In this document: piece after piece, positions 1-9,028 of the stretch | Layout: each line of letters starts with the position of its first letter | How positions within the stretch are numbered: position 1 is the stretch's first letter | DNA from: Actinomyces sp. Marseille-P3109 | GTDB taxonomy: Bacteria > Actinomycetota > Actinomycetes > Actinomycetales > Actinomycetaceae | Assembly: GCF_900323545.1 (NCBI RefSeq) | Contig: NZ_OOHN01000008.1 | Location: 2,056,609-2,120,608 of the forward strand | Direction of reading: 5' to 3' | DNA length: 64,000 bases | Translations under genes and position numbers: made by a program | Notes under the pieces: generated by a model | Database searches by the model: none | Seen by the model: only the letters and a program-made list of their open reading frames with translations | What the model was told of the DNA's origin: nothing

Positions 1-537
1 GTTGCGGTACCAGATGCCGCCGTAGTTCGCGCCCCCGCTGGCGTCCTCACCGCCGAGCCCACTGCAGGGGCGGGGCCGTCCGCCGAGCCCTCGCAGGAGC
101 CGACGACGGAGCCGTCGTCCGCGCCCACCCAGCAGCCCAGCGCCGCGCCGTCGGGGAGGCCGAGCGAGCACGCGAGCTCTGCTCCTGCGCCGAGCGCAAC
201 GGGACGGGCGCCGTCGACGGCGAGCCCGGCCGCGACCTCGCTGCCGACGCCGACGGGGCAGGCCCCCTCGGTCTCGAGCCCGGCCCCGAGCCAGGCCTCG
301 GGGGCCACGCCGGCTCCCAGCACCCAGCCCGACGAGATCGACCGGCCGTCCGACGGTGCCATGGCGCAGCCGACTGATAGCGCCGGCGCTCCGAGCGCCT
401 CAGCGACCGGGACCGCGACGGCGCCAGGCCGCAGCCTGTCCCGGACGGGTACCAACGCGCTGCTGGTCCTGGGCCTTGCGGCCGTCGCGGTCGTGGGCGG
501 CTACCTGGTTCTGCGGGCCCGTCGCTCGAAGGAGTGA
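1..537 (+). CDS. C-terminal part of a sortase-anchored surface protein (5' end outside window)
   Basis: The frame is open from base 1 to a TGA at 535-537, giving at least 178 residues. Most of it is a Pro/Ser/Ala/Thr-rich stalk with PS, AP and TP steps, typical of wall-spanning regions. It ends in a sorting signal: LSRTG, then a hydrophobic helix (NALLVLGLAAVAVVGGYLVL), then the basic tail RARRSKE. In this family a sortase cleaves between Thr and Gly and links the protein to the envelope. LSRTG departs from LPXTG and is closer to the LAXTG type used by actinobacterial class E sortases; the second adhesin at 4353 ends in LARTG. No ligand-binding domain is visible, so the function cannot be named. 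A GC-rich hairpin follows the stop. Confidence 0.85.
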   Translation, partial: VAVPDAAVVRAPAGVLTAEPTAGAGPSAEPSQEPTTEPSSAPTQQPSAAPSGRPSEHASSAPAPSATGRAPSTASPAATSLPTPTGQAPSVSSPAPSQASGATPAPSTQPDEIDRPSDGAMAQPTDSAGAPSASATGTATAPGRSLSRTGTNALLVLGLAAVAVVGGYLVLRARRSKE

Positions 538-571
538 GCCGGGCTGAGCCCGAACCGGCTCTGAGCGCTAT

Positions 572-608
572 GTGAGGGGTGGGGTGCGCAAGGCGCCCCG
601 CCCCTCAC
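572..608 (+). terminator. GC-rich hairpin after the surface protein gene
   Basis: GTGAGGGGTGGGGTGC pairs, with G-T wobbles, to GGCGCCCCGCCCCTCAC around a small loop. It begins 35 nt after the stop codon. There is no T run, which is common for high-GC terminators. Confidence 0.7.
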
Positions 609-672
609 TGCCGCTCTCCTCGTCGTTTGATCTGACGTGGATCAGGAGCTCCACAGCATGCTGGACAGGGAG

Positions 673-736
673 ATTCGCGCGCGTGACCTCCGCTCACATC
701 CGGCGAGGTCACCTGGCACGGATCAAGCGCGGGTGG
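673..736. repeat. 64-bp dispersed repeat, copy 1
   Basis: The sequence from ATTCGCG to GGTGG recurs nearly identically at 3700-3763. It contains the inverted repeat GTGACCTC (683-690) / GAGGTCAC (705-712), followed by the conserved tract TGGCACGGATCAAGCGC. It overlaps the last codons of the EcsC-like gene and may serve as that gene's terminator. Confidence 0.75.
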
Positions 737-1820
737 ACACGTCGCCGTCGGGATCGGAGTTGGCGGAGGCAATCGGCAGGGAAGGGCGGACAGGCGAGGT
801 GCCATCGGGAACGTTATCGGCGGCGGGCCGCCGGTGGGCCTTTCGCAGCAGCGAGCCACCCATGCCCCTGACCCGGGCGGCCGCCTCGCCGGTGGCACCC
901 TTGACCTTGGCCTGGGCAGCGGCAAGCGCACCGGGCTCATCGGCCTGGGCGTCCAGGTCGTCAAGCGCGGCGAGGTACTGGGCGGCATCGACGCCCGGCG
1001 GGGGCAGCTCACGCAGGTGCTTCTGGAGGCGGGTCGACTGGGTCCTGAGTGCCACGAGCGTCATGCCACCGGAAATGACGCCACCGATCACGGGCACCGT
1101 CCTGGTGACACCTTTGGCGAAGGAGTCCTTGGAGATCTTGATGCCGATGAGCTTGAGCGTCTGCTTCATGGGCCCGTACCAGGCGGTCTTGGTCAGGGTC
1201 TGCTGGGCGATCTGCTTCTGGAGTGCCGGGCGGGCGACCTGCTTGGCGAAGGTCGTCAGGGATGATGCCGCCCCGCCGACCCCCATCATGACCCCCAGGA
1301 AGAGGCTCATCTTGCCGAGTGTCTCGTCGTCGATCTCGTCGAGGTCGCCCAGGAAGTCCTTCCAGCCGTAGATGTAGGCGAGCTTCTGCATGACCCGGAA
1401 GGCGTGGACGTAGTACTGGGTGACATCGGCGGGGATGGTTGCGAGCATCGCGAAGCCTCCCGGCAGCCCGGCCGCGAACGAGATAGCGGCGGACTTACGG
1501 GTTTCGAAGGCGATGGTGGCGGTCGCAAGGCCGTCGAGCTGGGCGGGGGTGAGGCCGGCCTGGAACGGGGTGGTCTCCTGCGCTAGGGCAATGGTGTCGT
1601 CGTCGGCGCCGAGCTTGCGCAGTTCCTGCCGCAGGTAGTCGTCCCGGTCGATCTGGACGCCGCGGAGTCGGATGACCTTCTTGAGAAACTCGGCGGCGAA
1701 CTTCTGGGCCTGCTCGTCCTGCTCGGACGTGATGTCGGAGAGTGTCTCGTTGTCGCTGGTCGAGGATTCGACGGCGTCGTCGGCAGGCACGAGCGGGTTG
1801 GAGGATTCGTCATGCGTCAT
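723..1820 (-). CDS. EcsC-like family protein
   Basis: This 365-residue protein resembles the EcsC family, whose members are often found near transporters but have no settled biochemical role. An acidic N-terminal segment (about residues 1-40) leads into a conserved core containing ETRKSAAISFAAGLPGGFAM and IPADVTQYYVHAFRVMQKL, which match the family's Gly-rich, amphipathic middle. A second Gly/Ala-rich helix (SLFLGVMMGVGGAASSL) may touch the membrane. The tail is Ala/Arg-rich and probably disordered. The start chosen is ATG at 1820 because CGGAG lies about 10 nt upstream; an in-frame ATG at 1865 has no better site. It lies 134 bp downstream of the antiporter on the same strand and could be co-transcribed with it. 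Confidence 0.7.
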   Translation of the reverse strand: MTHDESSNPLVPADDAVESSTSDNETLSDITSEQDEQAQKFAAEFLKKVIRLRGVQIDRDDYLRQELRKLGADDDTIALAQETTPFQAGLTPAQLDGLATATIAFETRKSAAISFAAGLPGGFAMLATIPADVTQYYVHAFRVMQKLAYIYGWKDFLGDLDEIDDETLGKMSLFLGVMMGVGGAASSLTTFAKQVARPALQKQIAQQTLTKTAWYGPMKQTLKLIGIKISKDSFAKGVTRTVPVIGGVISGGMTLVALRTQSTRLQKHLRELPPPGVDAAQYLAALDDLDAQADEPGALAAAQAKVKGATGEAAARVRGMGGSLLRKAHRRPAADNVPDGTSPVRPSLPIASANSDPDGDVSTRA

Positions 1821-1954
1821 CGCATGGGCTCCGTTCTGGGATGTTCGAGAGATGGGGCGGCGCAAGACTACTCCTGCCCAGAACCTTGGAATGCCGCCGT
1901 CATAAGGACGTGACCCCTGCCGGAGACAACCTTGCCGGATGCACGACAGTCGGT

Positions 1955-3559
1955 TTACTCGACGTCGATGGGGCCGTTGATGTGGAGGGTCTCGACGTCG
2001 AGGCGCCGGTTGACGTTGGAGGCGGTGGAGTCGTCAATGCGGCCGGAGAAGCGCAGGTCGTGCACACGCCGGCGCAGATGGTCGATGACGGCGAGCCGCA
2101 GGGTGCTCTCCGGGCCACCGTAGACGCGCGCCTCCTCCTCGGCGTCGACGTTGCTCACGCAGCGGTGGCGGCGCTCGTAATCGGCGCGCACAGCCGCGAT
2201 GACCGCGTCGTCGTCGACGCCGGTGCGATCGGCGATAGCGTCGATCTGGCTGACGATGTCGCTCAGAATCTCAGCAAGCGCCTCGGTCTCCTGAGACTCG
2301 ATCGACTCGGCCGTCCGCATGCCGACCGAGGGCTTGGCGTTGGCCCAGCGGACCACGTGGGGCAGGGCGAGCCCCTGGATGAGGAGGGACAGGAGGGTCA
2401 CGCCGGCGACGATGAGGATGATGAGGTTGCGCTCGGCGTAGGCGGCGGCGTCGAAGGCGACCGGGATGGACAGCGCCATGGCCAGGGAGATCGCGCCGCG
2501 GAAGCCGGCGACCGTGGAGACGACGCGGCCGCGGAAGTTGGTACGGCGCAGACGCTGCTCGGGGCGGCGGTCGAGGACGCGGATGGAGTAGATGATGAGG
2601 TGTTGGCCGATGAAGCGGCCCGCCACCATGGCGATGTAAATGACCGGGATGAGGATGAGACCGCGGACGAGGTCGGCGAGAGGAAGCTCGGCAACGATCC
2701 CGGGGAGCGCGACGCCCACCATGACGAAGAGAATCGTGTTGAGGATGTAGGTGAGGATCGTCCAGAACGGGGTCCCGAGGACACGCGACCCCAGGGACAT
2801 GTGCGGGGCGGCGAAGCGGGAGACGACGATGCCGCAGGTGACGACGGCCAGGACGCCCGAGCCACCGATCTCCTCGGCGAGGAAGAAAGTGAGGAACGGG
2901 GTGGCCAGGGCGGAGATCGTTGCGAGCATGGGGTCGTCGGTGATGGTGCGGACGCGGATGCCGATCTTGGTGACGACGGCGCCGATGACCGCTCCCACAC
3001 CGACGCCCCCGCCGAATGACAGCAGGAGGTCCTTGGCGACGAGGCCGACCGTGACGCCGGAGGAGTCCTGCGCGGTCTGGAGGGCGATGGCGAAGACAAC
3101 CAGGGCAGTGCCGTCGTTGAGGAGGGACTCGGCCTGAAGGACGGTGCGGCCGTTGGGGTTGATGCCGCGTCCCAGGCTGGAGACGGCGGTGGCGTCAGTA
3201 GGGCCGAGGCAGGCGCCGATGAGGAGGGCAGCGCCCACGCTCAGCCCCATCAGGGCACCGATGATGGCGATGAGGGCAGCGGTGATGGCGACGAGGACCG
3301 TGGCGCTGAGGATGATGCCGCGCAGGCTTCGGCGCATGCGGTTGAGGGAGACCGACAGTGACTCCCAGTACAGCAGGATCGGCAGGAAGATCGTCAGAAC
3401 CACCGTGCTGGGCAGGTGCATCTCCTCCCCAACCGGGAGGAAGGCGACCCCCACACCCGCAGCGATCAGAAGCACCGGGGCAATGAGGCGAAATCTGTTG
3501 GCGATCACGTAGGCGACAATCGAGGCGGCAATGATCGCGACGATCATGTCGATGGTCAT
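1955..3559 (-). CDS. Na+/H+ (CPA1-type) antiporter
   Basis: This 534-residue cation/proton antiporter would exchange cytoplasmic Na+ or K+ for protons across the plasma membrane. About twelve hydrophobic segments cover residues 1-440. Family motifs are visible: PTDATAVSS (about 120-128), ESLLNDGTALVVF (about 144-156) with the Asn-Asp pair at the ion path, and FRGAISLA (about 353-360). The last 110 residues are soluble and helical, as in NhaP/NhaG-type CPA1 proteins, and may sense pH or ions. The ATG at 3559 is preferred because the first membrane helix begins at once; AGGAAGG lies 15-20 nt upstream, which is a loose fit. The EcsC-like gene follows on the same strand. The ion preference is not readable from the sequence. 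Confidence 0.88.
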   Translation of the reverse strand: MTIDMIVAIIAASIVAYVIANRFRLIAPVLLIAAGVGVAFLPVGEEMHLPSTVVLTIFLPILLYWESLSVSLNRMRRSLRGIILSATVLVAITAALIAIIGALMGLSVGAALLIGACLGPTDATAVSSLGRGINPNGRTVLQAESLLNDGTALVVFAIALQTAQDSSGVTVGLVAKDLLLSFGGGVGVGAVIGAVVTKIGIRVRTITDDPMLATISALATPFLTFFLAEEIGGSGVLAVVTCGIVVSRFAAPHMSLGSRVLGTPFWTILTYILNTILFVMVGVALPGIVAELPLADLVRGLILIPVIYIAMVAGRFIGQHLIIYSIRVLDRRPEQRLRRTNFRGRVVSTVAGFRGAISLAMALSIPVAFDAAAYAERNLIILIVAGVTLLSLLIQGLALPHVVRWANAKPSVGMRTAESIESQETEALAEILSDIVSQIDAIADRTGVDDDAVIAAVRADYERRHRCVSNVDAEEEARVYGGPESTLRLAVIDHLRRRVHDLRFSGRIDDSTASNVNRRLDVETLHINGPIDVE

Positions 3560-4352
3560 GAGGCTGCCGGGTTCCCTTCCTGCGCTGAGTGTGGTGGGCT
3601 GACTGCGGCCGGCTCGGGAGGTACGTGGCCGGACCGTGGGCGGGTTTGAGCCGGGCACAGCCTACAGATGCCTCCTGCGACTCCCCTGTCGATACGTCTA
3701 TTCGCGTACGTGACCTCCGCTCACATCCGGTGAGGTCACCTGGCACGGATCAAGCGCAGGTGGGCGCAAGACTCCGTGAGAGTCCGTCCGCAGGCGCCGA
3801 GGGGACGATGTGCTTTCTTAGCGATCGAAACAGGGCGTGGCCTCCTGCCGGCTCACGCACTCGCCGGCGAGCATGAGAACAACTCAAGGCTTAGTAGTCG
3901 CGTCATGAGTCAGGCCAATGGGCGAACCGCCGCACCGCAGCTTCGACATCAGCCGAAACCGCCCCACACCCTCTCCTGACTGCCTCCCTGAAAATACTCC
4001 CCTCATTTCGCAAGGAATTCATATGGGGACACCAATATTTCTTGAAACAAACAAACTCATACCCCAACACTTATTCTCGGATCGCGGCAAGCAGCCTCCA
4101 GGCTGGGCGAACACAGATGATTGCCACCCCTTCGAACACCCTCCGAACTGCAGCAAAAACGCGAAGGAAGCCACTTCTGACACAGTTCCAAGATTTCTTT
4201 TTCACAACATTTTCATGACGTTCCGATAACATTCTTGAAGTCGCTGACAGGTGCACCACAAGGCTTGTTCTGAATTTCCTCCTCGCGATACTCTTCACCA
4301 GTTACTCACGGTCGTCCCCAGACCGCCGATCCCTAGCGAAGAGGATGTATAC
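3560..4352. other. Gene-free interval with a repeat and an AT-rich leader before the adhesin
   Basis: No convincing coding sequence is seen in this 793-bp divergent interval. It holds the 64-bp repeat copy at 3700-3763. From about 3950 to 4260 the sequence becomes clearly AT-richer than its surroundings, with runs such as AATATTTCTTGAAAC and a GATAAC-like box near 4227. That composition suggests a long 5' leader or a regulatory region for the adhesin, but no operator can be defined. Confidence 0.5.
3700..3763. repeat. 64-bp dispersed repeat, copy 2
   Basis: This is the second copy of the element at 673-736 in the same orientation, differing at only a handful of positions. The inverted repeat GTGACCTC (3710-3717) / GAGGTCAC (3732-3739) is intact. 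It lies upstream of the antiporter start, unlike copy 1, which sits at a gene end. Confidence 0.75.
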
Positions 4353-7300
4353 ATGCAGGTTCCTGCCGATCTCAGACGCGTCGCGTCTAGGGGGCAGTCG
4401 ACGGCCGCTTGGCTCGCCCTCCTGACACTGCTTGCGAGCATGATCGTGCCATTGCAGGCTCAAGCCGCCATCAACGCCGACGTCGACCTGTCTGGTCTTG
4501 CTCTGATCAAGTCGGACCGAAGCGGCAACGACTTCTCATCAGAGGGTCTCACGACGCAGGACGTGGCCAAGCTGTCCTACACGTGGGACGCCTCCAAGAC
4601 CACCGTCAACCCGGGAGACTCGTTCTCCATCGACGTCGGCACCTATTTCAAGAACCTGGAGTACCCGAAAACCGTTCCCCTCAGCCTTCCCTACAACGGC
4701 ACGCCCACCGAGGTGGGCGCGTGCATGCTGACGGAGAAGAGCATGGAGTGCACCTTCAACGAGAAGGTTGAGGACCTCAAGGCGACAGGATTCAAGGATT
4801 TCAAGGGTTCGGGTCAGGCGCTGCTCCTCATCACCCAGGCCACGACAGCCCAGTCGGTGGATATGACTGTCAACGGCGGCCAGAAGGTGAGCGTCCGTCT
4901 GCCCGGCACCGGCGGCATCAAGAGTCCCGCTGCACGGGGCTACACGCCCCTCAAGTTCTCCAAGGTCTCCTCGGTCATCACATCGGCGTCCTCCGCCATG
5001 ACGTGGGAGGTCAACTTCGGCTCGGACTACATCAAGGAGCAGCTGGCCAAGGGCGACGGTCCGATCGCCTCGGACGGTCGGACCCGTGAGACCATCACCA
5101 TCACGGACACGCTCGGCCCCGGTATGACCTTCAATGGGGACAAGAACAGGTGGTACTTCGGGCTGCGCAACAGCGCCGCCGAACCCAGCATCTCCGGGGT
5201 GTCCCTGACCACTGCGGCGGGTAAGGACCTGAATGCGAAGTACGGAGACTTCGACCTGGACGTGGACATCCAGGGGCAGGTCGCCACGATCAAGGTGACG
5301 GGTCCCTTCGCTCCTGACTCCAACTACAGGATCTCCTACCCGGCGACGTTCACCTCCCAGAACGGCAAGGCCGTCGCCGGAGTGCAGTACACCAACGCAG
5401 CCTCGCTCGACCACTCCGAGGCTCACGGCGACTTCGCCCGCAGCTACGCCGACTCGTTCAAGGTGACCGTGGACATGGCGCCCGGCTTCGGCGGCTTCGA
5501 GGTCTTCAAGACCCTGAGCGGAGCGGCACTGGACGCCGTTGACGTTGCGAACACGACCCTGCCGGTCAAGGTCGACTACGTCCTGCCCGGCCCCGCCGGC
5601 GGCTATGCCGGCTGGCAGGCCCCCGGGACGCTCAACGATGACGGTCTCAGCGGTACAGCCATCCTCAACGTCAGTATCGGCAAGACCAACACGTTCCAGG
5701 GCACCTTCCCCAAGGGCACCGTCATCACCCTGTCCGAGGACACCGGCCAGGCCGCTCCCGCTCCTTCGGGATATGCCTGGGGCAAGCCGGTCTTCGCGGT
5801 CGGGAGAACCACGACCAACACTGTGACCATCGGCGACCGCGTGTCGACCAAGGTGACCCTCAACAACACCGCCGACGCCGTCAAGGCGCCCGGTACCTTC
5901 CAGGTCACGAAGAGCGTCGTCGGCCCTGAGGCCGCTGCGGGCGCTCGCGACAAGGACTTCGCCTTCACCTACACCTGCTCCGACGGCCAGTCCGGACAGG
6001 TGAGCGCCAAGGGCGACGGGACGGCCGTCCAGGCAGGGGCGACCTTCCCGCAGGGCACCACGTGCACGGTGAAGGAGGACGCCGAGTCCGCCCGTCTCGA
6101 CGGCTACACGCTCACCGCTCCCGCAGAGCAGGCCGTCACCATCAAGGACCCGGCTGAGCCGGTCGCGACGGCAGCCTTCACGAACTCCTACACCCGCGAC
6201 ACGGGCGCCTTCTCCATCGCCAAGTCGGTCCAGGGCGGTCCGGAGGGGGCGGCCAACGGCTCCTACTCCTTCACCTACACCTGCGACGGCGGCGTGCAGG
6301 GAACCCTGACGGTTCCCGGTGACGGGACGGCCGTGTCCTCCCCGCAGATCCCGACCGGGGTCTCCTGCGCGATCGCGGAGGACGCCGCGTCGGCCGCCAA
6401 GGACGGGTACTCGGTGGCCTCGGCCCTGTCACAGGACTCGGTGACCATCACCAAGGACCAGACCGTGGCCGTCACCGCCACCAACACCTACACCCGCGAC
6501 ACCGGCACCTTCTCGGTCACCAAGAGTGTCACGGGCGACTACGCCCCGCAGGCGGGCGAGGCCGTCAAGGTCGGCTACACCTGCAACGACCCCGAGGGCA
6601 CCCAGGGCACGCTTGATGTCCCGATGGACGGCAGCGCCGTGAGCGGCCCGGCCCTTCCCACCGGGACGGTGTGCACCCTGAGCGAGGACGTCGCCTTGGC
6701 CCAGCGTGAGGGCTACGCGGTCTCCACCGCCTACTCCGCGACGACGGCGACGATCGTGAAGGACCAGGTTCCTGCGGTGTCGGTGACGAACACCTACACG
6801 CGGCAGACCGGGGGCTTCTCGGTGTCCAAGACGGTCGAGGGCGACGGCGCGAAGCTGGCACCGGCGGAGTTCACCTTCGAGTACACCTGCACCGACCAGG
6901 TCACCGGCAAGGCCGCCTCCCCCAAGCAGCTGGTGGTCAAGGCCGGTGAGACAGCGCACGTGGGCGATGTGCCGACCGGGTCGTGCACGCTCACGGAGAA
7001 GGAGGCCTCCGTCAAGGGCACGAGCGTGTCAACGGCCCTGGCCGTGGGCGGCACTGCCGTGCAGGGCGACAAGGCGACCTTCGACGTGCTCGGCGGGGGC
7101 GCCGCCGTGAGCGTCTCTGCCGTCAACACCTACACCCTGGACCGCGGCACCTTCACCGTGTCGAAGAAGGTGGAGGGCGACGACGCGAAGACCCACAAGA
7201 ACGTGGCCTTCACCTTCGCGTACAGCTGCACGTCCGACGTCGAGGGCGAGGTGAGCGGCGAGCTGACGGTCCGCGGTGACGGCTCGGCCGTCTCCGGGCC

Positions 7301-8027
7301 CGCGCTGCCGGTCGGGGCGACGTGCTCGGTGTCGGAGAAGACGTCGTCGGCTCAGGTCAGCGGCTACGACGTGAAGACTCCTGAGGCGCAGAGCGTGACG
7401 ATCGCGGAGAAGGACGCCGCCCTGTCCTTCACCAACGCCTACACCCGTCAGACCGGGTCCTTCTCGGTGCTCAAGACGGTGACGGGTGCGCAGACCGGTG
7501 ACAAGGAGTTCACCTTCGCCTACACCTGCACCGACGGGACCGAGGGCTCGCTGAAGGCCAAGGCCGATGGCAAGGCGGTCTCCGGGCCGAAGGTGCCCAC
7601 GGGCACGCAGTGCACCGTGACCGAGGATGCCAAGGCGGCCGCGATCGACGGCTACACGCTGGCGGCTCCGGAGGCCCAGACGGTGACGGTCTCGGAGAAG
7701 GACCAGGTGGCCAGCGCCTCCTTCGTCAACGCCTACACCGAGGTTCCGAGTACGGACTCGCCGTCGGAGGACCCCACGGCTTCTCCGTCGGGTGAGCCGA
7801 CGCCGAGCGACCCGGCACCGGATGAGCCGACGTCCAGCGAGCCGGCACCGGGTGAGCCGACGCCAGGTGAGGCTACGTCGAGCGACCCGGCGGCACCGAG
7901 CGAGCCGGCTCAGGAGGATTCCGGATCGCCTCTGGCCCGGACCGGGGCGTTCGTGGGGATTCCCCTGGTGCTAGCGCTGGCAGCGATCGCGGGAGGTGTG
8001 CTGCTGGCTTACCGCCGCAGGGCCTGA
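4353..8027 (+). CDS. Large wall-anchored adhesin with DUF5979 repeats and LARTG sorting signal
   Basis: This 1224-residue secreted surface protein has a signal peptide (residues 1-38: basic start, hydrophobic LALLTLLASMIVPL, cleavage after AQA). Residues 39 to about 375 resemble the Ig-like, ligand-binding heads of Cna/Sdr-type adhesins. After a divergent repeat come six DUF5979-type domains (about 511-1130), each near 100 residues. They are marked by FTYTC, a TG.xC.(L/V)xE segment and a terminal NTYTR/NAYTR. Pro/Ser/Thr/Glu repeats form the stalk, followed by LARTG (about 1194-1198), a membrane helix and YRRRA. Sortase should anchor it to the wall, with the repeats acting as spacers that hold out the head. 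ATG 4353 is chosen because GAAGAGGA lies just upstream and the signal peptide begins there. The ligand is unknown; a fimbrial role is possible, but no pilin-type cluster or sortase gene lies in view. Confidence 0.88.
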   Translation: MQVPADLRRVASRGQSTAAWLALLTLLASMIVPLQAQAAINADVDLSGLALIKSDRSGNDFSSEGLTTQDVAKLSYTWDASKTTVNPGDSFSIDVGTYFKNLEYPKTVPLSLPYNGTPTEVGACMLTEKSMECTFNEKVEDLKATGFKDFKGSGQALLLITQATTAQSVDMTVNGGQKVSVRLPGTGGIKSPAARGYTPLKFSKVSSVITSASSAMTWEVNFGSDYIKEQLAKGDGPIASDGRTRETITITDTLGPGMTFNGDKNRWYFGLRNSAAEPSISGVSLTTAAGKDLNAKYGDFDLDVDIQGQVATIKVTGPFAPDSNYRISYPATFTSQNGKAVAGVQYTNAASLDHSEAHGDFARSYADSFKVTVDMAPGFGGFEVFKTLSGAALDAVDVANTTLPVKVDYVLPGPAGGYAGWQAPGTLNDDGLSGTAILNVSIGKTNTFQGTFPKGTVITLSEDTGQAAPAPSGYAWGKPVFAVGRTTTNTVTIGDRVSTKVTLNNTADAVKAPGTFQVTKSVVGPEAAAGARDKDFAFTYTCSDGQSGQVSAKGDGTAVQAGATFPQGTTCTVKEDAESARLDGYTLTAPAEQAVTIKDPAEPVATAAFTNSYTRDTGAFSIAKSVQGGPEGAANGSYSFTYTCDGGVQGTLTVPGDGTAVSSPQIPTGVSCAIAEDAASAAKDGYSVASALSQDSVTITKDQTVAVTATNTYTRDTGTFSVTKSVTGDYAPQAGEAVKVGYTCNDPEGTQGTLDVPMDGSAVSGPALPTGTVCTLSEDVALAQREGYAVSTAYSATTATIVKDQVPAVSVTNTYTRQTGGFSVSKTVEGDGAKLAPAEFTFEYTCTDQVTGKAASPKQLVVKAGETAHVGDVPTGSCTLTEKEASVKGTSVSTALAVGGTAVQGDKATFDVLGGGAAVSVSAVNTYTLDRGTFTVSKKVEGDDAKTHKNVAFTFAYSCTSDVEGEVSGELTVRGDGSAVSGPALPVGATCSVSEKTSSAQVSGYDVKTPEAQSVTIAEKDAALSFTNAYTRQTGSFSVLKTVTGAQTGDKEFTFAYTCTDGTEGSLKAKADGKAVSGPKVPTGTQCTVTEDAKAAAIDGYTLAAPEAQTVTVSEKDQVASASFVNAYTEVPSTDSPSEDPTASPSGEPTPSDPAPDEPTSSEPAPGEPTPGEATSSDPAAPSEPAQEDSGSPLARTGAFVGIPLVLALAAIAGGVLLAYRRRA
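5883..7740 (+). repeat. Six tandem DUF5979-type domain repeats inside the adhesin
   Basis: Six units of roughly 100 codons follow one another, each opening with a TGxFSVxKxV-type strand and closing with NxYTR. DNA identity between units is only moderate, so these are old protein-domain repeats rather than recent tandem duplications. Unit 4 has lost part of the central loop pattern. Confidence 0.8.
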
Positions 8028-8073
8028 GCCCAGGCGCTGACAGCCGGCGGCCGCAACGCCGCTGACTGACAGG

Positions 8074-8107
8074 TGGGGATCCCTACCCGTGTGGGTAGGG
8101 ATCCCCA
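8074..8107 (+). terminator. Perfect hairpin after the adhesin gene
   Basis: TGGGGATCCCTACCC (8074-8088), a GTGT loop and GGGTAGGGATCCCCA (8093-8107) form a perfect 15-bp stem 47 nt after the adhesin stop. Confidence 0.85.
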
Positions 8108-8206
8108 TTGCGTTGCGACTCCGTACCCGACGGCGATGCCGGTTGGTAGCCTGCAGTCGACGAAGTCCCGTCGCCATCCCGACCCTTGGAACAGAGGTGC
8201 TTTCAC

Positions 8207-8875
8207 GTGCGCAGTCCCCTTTTTGAGCAGGCCAACCGTGAGCAGGAGACCGGCCAGCGCTGGACTGTCCAGTCCAGCAAGATGCTTCGTGTGGCCCTGG
8301 GCCCGGAGGTTCTGGCCGCGCAGGGCGCGATGGTCGCCTACCAGGGGAACATCGACTTCTCCTACCAGGGCTCGAGGAGCCTGGGCGGCATGATCAAGAA
8401 AGCCGCCACCGGGGAGGGCGGTAACCTCATGCGCGTCTCGGGTCAGGGCGAGGTGTTCTTCGCCCGCAGCGCGCAGAACGTGTTCCTGCTCCAGCTGGAG
8501 GGTGATGCGATCACGGTGAACACACCGTCCCTGCTGGCCTTCGACGCGCACCTGGGCTATGACATCAGGATGCTGGGCAATGCCGGGATCCTTGCAGGCG
8601 GGCTGTTCAACCTCATGGTTCAGGGGCAGGGCGTGGTGGCCGTGTCCTCCGATGGGCCGCCGTTGCTTCTGGACTGCTCCCAGCAGCCGACCTTCGTTGA
8701 CCCGCAGGCGGCGATCTGCTGGTCGGCGAACCTGCAGCCGCAGATCAAGAGCAGCTTCAAGATGGGTTCCCTCATTGGGCGCGGCTCGGGCGAGTCCTTC
8801 CAGCTGGCCTTCCACGGCCCGGGCTTCGTGGTGGTCCAGCCCAGCGAGGGCCAGCCGGTGGTGGCGTCGTCCTGA
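8207..8875 (+). CDS. AIM24 family protein
   Basis: This 222-residue protein of the AIM24/TerD-unrelated beta-fold family resembles the soluble bacterial relatives of mitochondrial Aim24; no enzymatic activity is established for the bacterial forms. The whole length is made of short beta strands. Gly-rich stretches include MVAYQGNIDFSYQG, a central VSGQGEVFFA and the terminal FHGPGFVVVQPSEGQPV, which is the family signature. GTG 8207 is preferred because AGAGGTG sits about 8 nt upstream; a TTG at 8186 has no ribosome site. The last 200 bp are duplicated, nearly intact, at 9764-9961. The gene itself is undamaged. Confidence 0.85.
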   Translation: MRSPLFEQANREQETGQRWTVQSSKMLRVALGPEVLAAQGAMVAYQGNIDFSYQGSRSLGGMIKKAATGEGGNLMRVSGQGEVFFARSAQNVFLLQLEGDAITVNTPSLLAFDAHLGYDIRMLGNAGILAGGLFNLMVQGQGVVAVSSDGPPLLLDCSQQPTFVDPQAAICWSANLQPQIKSSFKMGSLIGRGSGESFQLAFHGPGFVVVQPSEGQPVVASS

Positions 8876-8880
8876 GCGAG
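8681..8880 (+). repeat. 200-bp direct repeat, left copy (AIM24 3' end)
   Basis: The sequence from CAGCAGCCGACC to just past the AIM24 stop recurs at 9764-9961 in direct orientation with few differences. Weaker similarity continues about 45 bp beyond the stop codon. Confidence 0.9.
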
Positions 8881-9016
8881 GCGACGACGGCGGAGCGTGC
8901 GGCTGCTCGGCATCCGTGTAATTGTCCGAAGACCGCAAAGAGCCGTTCTCGGCAGGCGGTGATCGCTTCTCTCCTGCCCATGTCTGAGGGCTGGGTGGCC
9001 ACCCTGTTCTTGTTGA

Positions 9017-9022
9017 GATAAT
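9017..9022 (+). promoter_or_regulatory. Putative -10 box for a leaderless nuclease-like gene
   Basis: GATAAT ends 6 nt before the GTG start at 9029. There is no purine-rich ribosome site, so transcription probably begins at or next to the start codon. Confidence 0.4.
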
Positions 9023-9028
9023 GGCTCT

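Noticed and set aside
1742..3019. Long plus-strand frame opposite the antiporter gene
   Set aside because: It is the shadow of a real minus-strand gene; its translation is Asp/Gly/Arg/Val-rich low complexity without motifs or a ribosome site.
5883..7740. CRISPR-like periodic repeats
   Set aside because: The period is about 300 bp, identity is only moderate, and the units are in-frame protein domains with no conserved short repeat and spacer pattern.
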